From positions 372,001 to 436,000 of the forward strand of contig JADWQD010000018.1 of the NCBI GenBank assembly GCA_016110215.1: a DNA stretch of 64,000 bases. Direction: 5' to 3'. The DNA comes from Capronia americana. Its lineage: Eukaryota > Ascomycota > Eurotiomycetes > Chaetothyriales > Herpotrichiellaceae. Shown piece after piece: positions 55,295-64,000 of the stretch (position 1 is the first letter of the stretch; each line of letters opens with the position of its first letter). A program made the translations under genes and the position numbers. The notes beneath the pieces were generated by a model, which was not told where the DNA came from, searched no databases, and worked only from the letters and a program-made list of their open reading frames with translations.

Positions 55295-57361
55295 TTAGCG
55301 GGAACCTCGGTCTCCGCCGAATCCCCTTCCACCAGACGATCGTCCACCACCAAAACCTCCTCGCCCAAACCCACGGTTATCCTGTTCAGACCCATCCCGC
55401 TCGTCGTACCTGTCTCTTCCTCTTCCACCACCGGACCGCCCACCACCGAACGTGCCCCTTCCTGAGCCCCCAGAACCTTGCGAAAATGGATCGCGCTCAT
55501 CAAAAATTTGGCGTCTGCCACTACCGCCGAAGCGAGGATTACCTCCAAAGCCACCGTCTTCTCGGAATTGCAGACCCTGGACGCCGCCAAAACCGATCTT
55601 GTCAGCCCATGAACGCGTGACGGAGGGAGGTGCTTCAAGTCCCCATCCATAAGTGGCCAGTTCATTAACCTGATTGACAATTTCCTGCTTGGATGAGTTG
55701 CCGGCCTGATTGAGCACGGACATCATGCTCTGGTACGCCCTCGCCTTATCGAGCCTAGACACCTGTTTCACGCCGGACTCGACCATCTGCATGATCTTGG
55801 CAGTCTGAGCTGACAGCTGGCTTGGTTGCGTCATGTCAAGTTTGGCAGCCTCCAGGCTGTCGTCTTCGCGGATATTCTTCGCATGGATCGAATTGACCAA
55901 CTGTCGGTAATCATTCCGCTCGTCGTTCTGGAGCAAAAGCCAGCCTTGTCCGGGTTTTCCAGCGCGGCCAGTCCGACCTAGTCGATGCACGTAGTCTTCT
56001 CGTCTTTGTGGGGCACCCACTTGAATGACATGGGAGACGTTGGGGAAATCCATGCCTCGAGCCGTCACATCCGAGGAGACCAGAATGGCGGAGTCGGCCT
56101 GGCGGAATGCGTGCGAGTTAGCGGTTCGTTGTCGCTGGTCAAGTTGTGAGGACATTTCGATGATTTTGCAGGGAGCGAGCGGGTGCGGTGCGTATAGGCC
56201 ACCTCTTGCCGATGGGTCGCGGAAGTTGCGAAGGGTTTCGTAGGCTATCTTGACTTCGTTGAGCGACCGGAAGAATGCAATGGCTTTGAAGGGCATGTTG
56301 TTCTCTGGGTCTTCCTTGTGGGCCTGGATTGCTTTGTAGGCGATTTCAGCGATGGCTGGGAGTTGGTTTTGTAGACCTGGCAAGAAAACGATATGTTGGG
56401 GTACAGACTCGTGAGTGGCAGCCTCCTCTGGGTCGACGGTGCGGACAAATTTGAAGTCGGGCTTCATGGTCTCTCTGACCAGACCAACGACGGTTCGAGG
56501 CATGGTGGCGGAAAACATCAGGGTCTGACGGTCCTGTCGCGTCTGCTTTGGCATATAACTCTGGATCTCCCTGATGTCGTCGGCAAAGCCAATATCGAGC
56601 AAACGATCAGCCTCGTCCAGGACGAAAGTTTGAATGTTTTCCATGCTCAAGCCATTGTACGGGTCGGACAACAGATCCTTAACTCTTCCGGGTGTGCCAA
56701 CCAGGATATGGCAACCTTGTCTTTGCATCAATTTAAGATGAAATTGTTTCTGCGTGCCACCGACAGCTAGTTGGACTTGGACGCCAGTGCCTCGTACAAT
56801 CTTCTTTGCCTCCTCGCCAATCTGCTCGGCTAGTTCTCTTGTCGGGGATATGATGAGGGCTCTCGTATCTCCTATCGATGGCGGTTTTCGGGCGAACGCA
56901 GGGTCTCGGAGCATGCGCTGAACGATTGGCATGAGGAAGGCCAGAGTCTTGCCCGTTCCCGTCCGAGCCTGGGCAATGACATCGGTACCGTCGAGACACT
57001 CATTGATGGTCATCCGTTGGACTTCTGTCATTGTGTGTATGCCCATCTGATCGACGAGCGTGTTGATGACTCTCTGATCAATGATGCCAGCATCGCCGAG
57101 CTCTTGAAAACTGGTAAATTCTTGCCTGGTGGCCGAGATGTCTTCCGCGCCGAAATCTTCTGCGCGAGCATTTTCTTCAGCGTAGGCTTGTGCTTGTTGT
57201 CGATATTGCGACTTGGATGAGAATTGGCTAGAGGCGATAGGTCTCGCGATGGATCTGAACTTGGAAGGTACAAGTTGCGTTCGGATGGAGAGTTGTGAAG
57301 TGGAAGGGAGAGATCGGATTGCCCTCAGAGCATATCGCCCATGCCGGGCTGCGCCGTACAT
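55295..57361 (-). CDS. MSS116: mitochondrial DEAD-box RNA helicase, Mss116 type
   Basis: Intronless, 688 residues. It acts in mitochondrial intron splicing and RNA remodelling. The first 55 residues have many Arg, Ser and Ala and almost no acidic residues, fitting a matrix-targeting sequence. The helicase core has ARTGTGKT (132-139), PTRELAEQ (173-180), DEAD (249-252), SATMP, SSDVTARGMDFPNV and HRLGRTGRAG. The C-terminal 70 residues are Arg/Gly/Phe-rich (RGG-like). A positively charged tail after the core is typical of Mss116 and helps RNA binding. The start is the first ATG at the head of the presequence. Confidence 0.93.
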   Translation of the reverse strand: MYGAARHGRYALRAIRSLPSTSQLSIRTQLVPSKFRSIARPIASSQFSSKSQYRQQAQAYAEENARAEDFGAEDISATRQEFTSFQELGDAGIIDQRVINTLVDQMGIHTMTEVQRMTINECLDGTDVIAQARTGTGKTLAFLMPIVQRMLRDPAFARKPPSIGDTRALIISPTRELAEQIGEEAKKIVRGTGVQVQLAVGGTQKQFHLKLMQRQGCHILVGTPGRVKDLLSDPYNGLSMENIQTFVLDEADRLLDIGFADDIREIQSYMPKQTRQDRQTLMFSATMPRTVVGLVRETMKPDFKFVRTVDPEEAATHESVPQHIVFLPGLQNQLPAIAEIAYKAIQAHKEDPENNMPFKAIAFFRSLNEVKIAYETLRNFRDPSARGGLYAPHPLAPCKIIEMSSQLDQRQRTANSHAFRQADSAILVSSDVTARGMDFPNVSHVIQVGAPQRREDYVHRLGRTGRAGKPGQGWLLLQNDERNDYRQLVNSIHAKNIREDDSLEAAKLDMTQPSQLSAQTAKIMQMVESGVKQVSRLDKARAYQSMMSVLNQAGNSSKQEIVNQVNELATYGWGLEAPPSVTRSWADKIGFGGVQGLQFREDGGFGGNPRFGGSGRRQIFDERDPFSQGSGGSGRGTFGGGRSGGGRGRDRYDERDGSEQDNRGFGRGGFGGGRSSGGRGFGGDRGSR

Positions 57362-58965
57362 GATGACTGCGAGGAAGAGACGAGTGATCCTTTTTGCTTT
57401 CCACCAACAGTGATGCTCTCAAATCGGAAGAGGAAAATTAAACAAGGAATGAATAGGTCAAGATGCTGAAGGAACGCGATTGAAAAGTAAGTGATGGGCG
57501 AGAATATCCTGCGTTCCAAAATTTCCATGAGAACCGAAACAGCAGCGGCGATTGGACGCTGCACATGTGGGTCCTGCCCGTTCCCGATACTCTAGCCTCT
57601 TTCATCCAATAGGGGCACATGGGAATCTGTGCCTGCTCTGTACACAAGTACAGCTTCACCTCAAATTGAGACTTGGGTCATTCCTTGATCGTGTTGATAA
57701 TCGCAGTATGTCTTCCAATCCTCATCCAGAGGCCGGACTTGGATGAAATCATACCCCATATTGATTAATGTCTGAGGCCGATATCGACGTTCAAGTCGGC
57801 CAGACATCAGCACCTGCGCTCTGAGGCAGGCTTCTTCACCCGGCGAGATCGTCGGTCAATCTGGATGTCGTAGGTCGCCATTGACAATGGGAACACAGGG
57901 TCCTTCACATCAACACTCTGCTTCATGACGGCTTTCACAAGCCTAAACATGTCCTCGCACAAAGCCGCGTTCAAGCCACCATGTCAGCTGCCCAGACATG
58001 AGGTTTTCAGGCCAGTGCCGAGATCTTCGATCTACTCTCAGTAGAGTCGAGTACATCTACAGACATATTCTAAGCTTCGCCATGAGGCGGCCGATTTCAT
58101 CCCCGCTGTCATTCATCCCCAGGATTGCTGACGGCTTACCCAGAAGTAAGGCCCAGCTTCACCCCCAGGCGAGGTTGTGCATGGTTCACAACCGCCTCAG
58201 GAAATCTCGGCCGGTCGTGTGAAAAGATCGGTTATTTCGGGGAAAAGTGGTTGGATGGCATGTTAACTTGATAGCACATGATATGGCATTCGATATAAAT
58301 GCCACCTTCAATCTTATTCCGTCAAAACATTCATGCCTCGGTCTCTGGAATAGGTGCATCGGAGCAACCACCCATGACCTCCTCTCAATGGCTCCATGCC
58401 CGAAATCAAGGCTGCCTGCATAGTGCTTAAAAGACTTCCTGCGTCCGACCCGAGAAGCCGCTTTTCCATCAAGGCGTGTTGAGCGTCCAAAGAGAAGGCA
58501 GAAGTTTCCAATGCCATGTGCAGCCGGCCGAATCGTCTTATCGTTGCGCGACGTCCAGATTTGGTAGACTCGGCCTATTGTCCGACGAACCAATTGGACG
58601 CCTTGCAAGTTGTATTGATCGTCCATCCCCGCAGCAAACTCCATCAAAGCTTCGAAGGGGGCCCCGATAGCGGCCTTGATGATTCGAGGAATGGGAGTTG
58701 TCGTCCGAATGAACGAACCCTTGGTGGGGGAAGGGTCACGAATCCGAGGACAAGAATATTGTATTTCGCCACTCAGAACTGGTTGCCCGTATTTGGAGAA
58801 CCATAATATAGACAGAGGACTACCCACAAAAGATGATGGCCTAAACGTGTGTCCTGAAACTATTTGACATACATAACCCACGTTAACTCCTGCCACTCTT
58901 TCAGTTGCCGTTGTCCTTTCCTCCCCCCAGCCAGTACACTCACCACTACCATCACCATCACCACC
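57362..58965. other. intergenic, one weak open frame
   Basis: A minus-strand frame is open from about 58830 to 58186 and extends upstream into the antisense of the next gene (to 59112). Its segment GAPFEALMEFAAGMDDQYNL reads protein-like, but the frame has no family match and no credible start. The rest of the region has short frames only. Confidence 0.35.
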
Positions 58966-59886
58966 ATGGCTCCTCCAACGGCGACGTATACCTATGAAGA
59001 GACGAACCCCATGGTGCCCGGGGCCGGCTTCGATACCGCAGACGGGCAACCAGAAGGCACAGCTACCAACGAGCCCAAGTTGACCCAGCAAGGGGCCGAA
59101 GTCCAGATGCAAAAGTTCCCCTCCCCACCCCGCTTCACAGACAAGTACGAAGAGAGAGCATACCTAAAAGGACGCCTCGCGCTGGCATTCCGCCTCTTCG
59201 GCAAGTATGGATTTGACGAGGGCGTCGCCGGCCACATCACCCTGCGCGACCCCGTCGACCCGCACACCTTCTGGGTCAACCCCTTCGGCCTGGCCTTCTC
59301 GCAGATCAAAAGCTCGGACCTCATCCTCGTCGACCACGACGGCAAAGTCATCGACGGCGGCCCGAACAGACTCCTCAACCAAGCAGCCTACATGATCCAC
59401 GCCGCCGTGCACAAAGCCCGTCCTGACGTCCTCTGCGCCGCCCACAGCCACAGCATCTACGGCCGTGCCTTCTGCGCTCTCGGCCGCCCCATCGACATCA
59501 TAACGCAGGACTCCTGCGCCTTCTACAACGACCTGGCCGTCTACAGACAATTCAAGGGCGTCGTGCTCGCGAAAGAAGAAGGCGAGAACATCGCGCGTGC
59601 CATTGGCAACAAGAAGGCCTGTCTGTTGCAGAACCACGGCCTGTTGACGTGCGGACAGACCATCGAGGCTGCGCTGTTTTGGTTCGTCAGCTTGGAGAAG
59701 TGCTGTCACGCCCAGTTGATGGCCGACGCGGCCGCGGCAGGACGAGGTGGCGAGACAATCAAGATCGATGAGGAAGATGCGGCGTTCACATACAAGAGTG
59801 TGGGCACGCCGAGGGCCGGGTGGTTCAGTGCGAAGCCCATGTTTGACGTTATGATCCAAGAGATTGGTGACGAGTACTTGAAGTAG
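58966..59886 (+). CDS. class II aldolase/adducin-like protein
   Basis: Intronless, 306 residues, beginning at an ATG in strong CACCATGGC context. It belongs to the fuculose-1-phosphate aldolase/adducin fold. Metal-ligand positions are His160 and His162 in CAAHSHS and His224 in LQNHGLL. The segment GHITLRDP (89-96) near the N-terminus and VNPFGLAFSQI (104-114) are the usual family steps. The first 50 residues are a disordered fungal extension. Fungal members of this group often lack an assigned substrate, so the reaction (aldol cleavage or decarboxylation of a sugar acid) is unknown. No signal peptide is visible. Confidence 0.9.
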   Translation: MAPPTATYTYEETNPMVPGAGFDTADGQPEGTATNEPKLTQQGAEVQMQKFPSPPRFTDKYEERAYLKGRLALAFRLFGKYGFDEGVAGHITLRDPVDPHTFWVNPFGLAFSQIKSSDLILVDHDGKVIDGGPNRLLNQAAYMIHAAVHKARPDVLCAAHSHSIYGRAFCALGRPIDIITQDSCAFYNDLAVYRQFKGVVLAKEEGENIARAIGNKKACLLQNHGLLTCGQTIEAALFWFVSLEKCCHAQLMADAAAAGRGGETIKIDEEDAAFTYKSVGTPRAGWFSAKPMFDVMIQEIGDEYLK

Positions 59887-60722
59887 AAAGGCGCCAGAAA
59901 TAGGCTGGGACGAGAGATGCGACTTCGAACGCTCGATATGTCTCGTGTCGAATCAGCTTGAGTATGATATAATCGTATGTTATAGCTATAAAAATGACGA
60001 CAACAACAAACTCCCTGTTCCTGCTGTTACTTCAACAGTATTCCGACATCCATTCCAAGTTTCTACTTGCACAATGCACTCCTCCTTCTTTCCTTCGTAT
60101 AAAGTGTGGGAACAATCAATGTTGGTGCTGCTTACTGCTCCCAAGTCATGGCCCTTCTCTTTCCTTCGCCCGTCTTGAGAGCGCCCTGAGACATCGAGAT
60201 GTTTGCCTCTTCCTTTCAGTCATCTGTGATGCTCCTCTTGGAAATTTCTCTTAGAGTACCGCCGTTTCAGCCTCGGACTCGCGTGCTCTCACAAACCTCA
60301 GCCAATATTGTAATGTTCACAGTAAGAGGCGCGGGGCGCACCTGGAGGGGTGAACTGTGGGGTGACTGTGGGGTCGAACAACATCCTCGGCATGGTGTGG
60401 AACTCAGTTCCGAATATCAATCGAATATGTACCTCGAACTGGCTTGCATAACTTGGGCGGAGAGGCGGCTGCTCCGAGTTAGGTCTGGAGTAAACACGCC
60501 GGCGTATGGAAATACGCATCAGGGTCCCGCGGTGAGACCTTGATTTAATGTCTGTTTGCAAATAGATGCCTGCGGCATGCTTTCGTTCGAGTAAGATTGA
60601 TCGGCTGACGAAGACAATAAACCATTGAATCCCACCGAAAGGCCTGCCAAAGAATTGACTTGGCTCTTACCGCCTCTTTGACCTTGAGATAGTCAACGCA
60701 CTCGGCTGGACCCCCAACAACG
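59887..60722. other. intergenic, no gene seen
   Basis: Short frames only. A GGGG-rich stretch lies at about 60330-60380. Confidence 0.45.
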
Positions 60723-62101
60723 ATGGCCAACAAACCGGCGCTGCTAGCCATCCTTGTCGGATTTGGAGCCGTCTTCTGGCAACTCTTCCTTCGCGATGCC
60801 ATCTACATTGGCTTCGGACTTGGTCGTGAAGTACAGCCGATCTCAGACTTCCCCTACAGGTGTCATCGCATCAGCGGAGACCCCAACGTTCAAGCATGCG
60901 AAGATATGTGGCTGGACCAGAAGACCAGGACGCTGTATTTGGCATGTTCGGACTCGCTGGCGAGAAAGCAGTGGATGCCAAAGTAAGTCTGCAAGCTTGA
61001 CGGCGGCGTATTGCTGAGCAGATTTATAGCATTCATCGACTCAATGCGTCAGGGCGAGCGCTGCACGACCATGTTGTAGCCATGGACATCGACAGCCCGA
61101 CCGAAGCAGGGGGCTATGCTTACCGCGTTCTCAAGACGCCCGGCTTTGCTGGTGTCCAGGGCGATGGGCGAATCCACGTAGTAGGAATCACTGGCACGAC
61201 GCCAGCCGACGGGGTCAAGGCCCAACTTTGGCTGGTCAATGCAAAACCCTCTGTCAATGGGCAGACAGGAGAACTGCTCGACAGTGCTGTTGTCGGAGCA
61301 AATTCGACCATTGAGGTGTTTGAAGTTCAGCAAGGGTCTGATAACATGGTACACCTGAAGACATATGCTGACCCACAGATTGCAACACCAAATAATATTG
61401 CTGTGGTACAGGACGGCGGATTCTTCTTCACGAATGATCATGGGCCTCACAAGGTTGGCTGGGTAAGTGAAAGTCCCGAGACTCCCGGCTGACTGGTTGA
61501 CTTTGCAACAGCGACACCACGTGTCCATGATCATTGGGACGGGCGACGTCTCGTACTGCTCGTCAGCCGGCGCATGCAAGAAAGTTGCTCACGGCTTCAA
61601 ATTCCCTAACGGTCTGCACCTTGGCAGCGACGGCCTCCTCTATGTGCCCAGCGCGGCCATAGGAGGCATCACCGTATTCAGACCGAAGTCCGACGGGTCG
61701 CTGCTTCGAGTGCATTTTATCGACCTAGATTATCCCATTGACAACCTGACCGAGGACAGCAACGGAGATATCTATGCCGCCGCATTGCCCAAGGGTATGC
61801 AATCACTCGCTGCTTTCGAAGATCCTTTAAACCCAAAGAGCGCACCTGCCGCGGTATGGCGCGTAAGGAGGTTGAACAGGGATGACCCGAACAAGTACAA
61901 GTATGAATTGACCAAAGTCATCGAGGACGCTGAAGGGGAGCTTCTCCCCGGTACGACCACTTGTGTGCACGATGCGAAGACGGGCAGGTTATTCCTGAGT
62001 GGTGAGTTGAGTTGAGCTCGTCTGGCGATTCTCGTCCACATGCATGGCTAACACCCACAGGCGTTGTGTCACCTTTCATCACCGTCTGTGAAAAGAACTA
62101 A
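60723..62101 (+). CDS. paraoxonase/arylesterase-like six-bladed propeller protein
   Basis: Four exons, 60723-60982, 61030-61462, 61512-62001 and 62061-62101; introns are 47, 49 and 59 nt with GTAAGT or GTGAGT donors and TAG, CAG and CAG acceptors. The product is 407 residues. An N-terminal hydrophobic segment (ALLAILVGFGAVFWQLFL) should anchor it in a membrane or act as a retained signal. The calcium-site pattern of serum paraoxonase is visible: ACEDMWLD (first Glu), TPNNIAV, FPNGLHLG and DNLTED (Asp-Asn pair). Fungal relatives hydrolyse lactones or esters. The short last exon supplies the C-terminus GVVSPFITVCEKN. Confidence 0.9.
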
Positions 62102-63319
62102 GCGTTGGAGCTCAAACGAATCTGCGACGAAGGTCGATTGAACAGCGCCTCGAGTCTCAGCGGTAGTCAGTTCCGACGGTCTTCGTGCGCATACACAATG
62201 TCTCAAAGAAGCTGGAATGCCTCCCTTGACCCTTTGCCCCTAGAGGACGACAGAAGGCTTGGGACGGAATAGTTCGAGATCGTAATGACGAAAGCATCTC
62301 CGGCTATCCACCGTATCTATCGATCCATGTGCATTCTTCAGGGAGGGATTTTCAAAACATGCGTCGTGGTGCCTGCTGATCATCAGGCTGTCGACGTCAG
62401 CGTTGAGCCAAAGTTGAGGAGGAAGGCACCAAAGGCAATGGTGCAGGGTTGATAAGATCTGATCTGACGGCGAGTCGGTGGCAAGCAACCGCCGACCGCC
62501 GCCTTGTCCACTTTCTGCACCCAATTGCCAATCAGTGAGCGTCACTGTTCCCAGGTAGATAGAGCTCGCCGGGCGTGAGCAAGGCAAAAGCTGCCCCAAT
62601 ATTCCCTGGGCACCCCTGGCTATCAGCGGTCTCGCCCTTGGTCCCCCCCCGCCAATGACATACTCGCCTATGCCTGTGCTTGCTTCTGATTCGGACGCCT
62701 TAATCCTTGACTTATGCGTCAGTTGCTTGGCTTTCTGGCCTTCCTCCCTCGGGCACCGAACGAAACTCCAACAGCATCAGCCGCGCAAGGTGAACCATTC
62801 CTCTTTGCTTTGAGGGACAGGCTGCTTCACCAATCCACGACCAAGCTGCCCTTGGCAAGCCACATTCGTAAGGTACGAGGTAGGGGTCTGCTCCCTGGGC
62901 CACCGAATAATGCGGGGCCGAGGGGTCGTCTCGACAAAGCTGAACACCCTGCACTGCGTAGCAAGGAGCCGAACGTCGAGAGACCCGTAGGATCGAATAA
63001 AAGGCCCGTCCTGCAGCTGACTTCCAGCTATTCTTGTCCTTCCATCACCTGCTCCAGTGAAAGAGTAAGATCTCGTTGACTTGACACGGCCCAGAACCGA
63101 TAGCCCTCTCCTCAGGCCTTCCACATCCTCGTATTCCCCGGCCAGTTGTGCACATCTATACAAACTACGCGATACAGCCTTCACCCGCAGTTTCCAGGTT
63201 CCTATCTTCCTGTTCAAAAAAACACACAGGAACGCAGATCTCGCCCTTGCGGAGACCAAGTCACCAAAATACCTCCCCTTGAGCAGCTGTTCGGCTCTCC
63301 CACAGACCTCCTTCGCAAG
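62102..63319. other. intergenic, no gene seen
   Basis: Upstream region of the next gene, about 1.2 kb. Long minus-strand frames here are antisense shadows of that gene. The leader just before 63320 may be transcribed. Confidence 0.45.
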
Positions 63320-63974
63320 ATGTCGTCCGCGTCCTCGGCACCACCACCACCCACCATTGTCATCAACACCCCCGGCGCGCCAACGTCGACGATCTCCGCT
63401 CCCCGGACGGAGCCACCGAAACAGCGGCCGCAGAAACCGGCCCTGGTCAAGCAATGTTACCTGTGTGACGAGCAGAACCCCGGCGACTTCTCGCCCACGA
63501 CCAAATTCCTCGAGACCTGCCTGCTCTGCTCGCGCCACTTCTGCCCGATCCACAAGTCCGTGAGCTGGGATCAAGTCTGCAACATCAACCACGCCGAGTA
63601 CTACCGAGAATGTCTCGAGAATGCCCGACAAGAGTTGATTTCGCAGGGCAAGGGAAGCGACGCGAACCGCCGCGGTCTCGCCGAGCTGTTGATCAACGAG
63701 GGCATATACCCGAGCTTAGGAGAGCGGGAGAAGGCCATCTTCACGACCAGCCCGGTCAGCGAATGTAAGTGCCAAACAAGCAAACAAGCATAAGTCCCTC
63801 CTCGTACGACATCCCCGGACATGGAGCAAAGCTAACGGAGGGGAAATAACAGCTAAGATGCAAGAACTCGCAAACTATCGCAGCCTTGACGCCGCCATCC
63901 AAGGGACGAGCACCCAGCCCAAGAGTCAACTGATAGAAGAGAAGGACTTTGTCGGGGCGGACATCGCGGTCTAA
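63320..63974 (+). CDS. cysteine/histidine-rich putative zinc protein, unknown function
   Basis: Exons 63320-63764 and 63853-63974, with an 88-nt intron (GTAAGT donor, GCTAAC branch, ACAG acceptor). The product is 188 residues and ends within the window. The N-terminal 45 residues are Pro/Ser/Thr-rich. A metal-binding cluster follows: Cys46, Cys49, Cys67, Cys70, Cys75, His78, Cys87 and His91. The spacing C-x2-C-x17-C-x2-C-x4-C-x2-H is close to an AN1-type zinc finger, but the last ligands differ. A helical region and a short acidic tail complete it. I do not recognise a specific family. The start is the first ATG in frame, in CAAGATGTCG context. Confidence 0.75.
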
Positions 63975-64000
63975 CAGGCCTGGAAGGGGGAACATACGAT

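Noticed and set aside
59164..59859. 231-codon minus-strand frame
   Set aside because: Antisense of the class II aldolase-like gene; no independent support.
62777..63631. 284-codon minus-strand frame
   Set aside because: Antisense of the zinc-protein gene and its leader; Arg/Gly-rich and motif-free.

Overview
The window is nuclear DNA of a filamentous ascomycete (Pezizomycotina). Genes are split by short introns of about 46 to 79 nt with GTAAGT-like donors and CTAAC/CTGAC-like branch sites a few bases before the AG acceptor. The families present (an NRPS-like glycine betaine reductase, a Bli-3 homologue, an AIM6-like protein, fungal HIS5, CCT3 and Snu23) are fungal. The order is uncertain; Eurotiomycetes/Chaetothyriales is only a guess. 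No tRNA, rRNA or CRISPR array was recognised.

Left core (1 to 10.8 kb): the 3' part of a sugar transporter, an Rrp3-type DEAD-box helicase, a 1293-residue A-T-R-R NRPS-like reductase of the choline-forming type, and chaperonin subunit CCT3 with four exons. All are on the + strand and intact.

Middle island (about 10.8 to 35.3 kb): no convincing intact gene in roughly 24 kb. Short open stretches on both strands read like protein but are cut by stops and frameshifts. Recognisable pieces are two SNF2 helicase C-terminal relics in opposite orientation, one possible SNF2 N-terminal relic, an UPF1-like SF1 helicase P-loop segment, a Ty3/gypsy reverse transcriptase/RNase H relic, a gag-like segment, a GIY-YIG-like segment and several tandem repeats. 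It looks like an old mobile-element and helicase graveyard.

Right core (35.3 to 64 kb): a GH13 alpha-glucosidase of probable isomaltase type, a J-domain protein, histidinol-phosphate aminotransferase, a zinc-cluster regulator relic, a small secreted protein, a gene joining a PAP2 lipid phosphatase to an AIM6-like domain, an Rcf2-like mitochondrial protein, Snu23, Bli-3, a mitochondrial Mss116-type helicase, a class II aldolase-like protein, a paraoxonase-like protein and a cysteine-rich putative zinc protein. Apart from ribosome biogenesis, splicing and mitochondrial RNA or respiratory themes, these are unlinked housekeeping and metabolic genes. I see no biosynthetic cluster around the betaine reductase.
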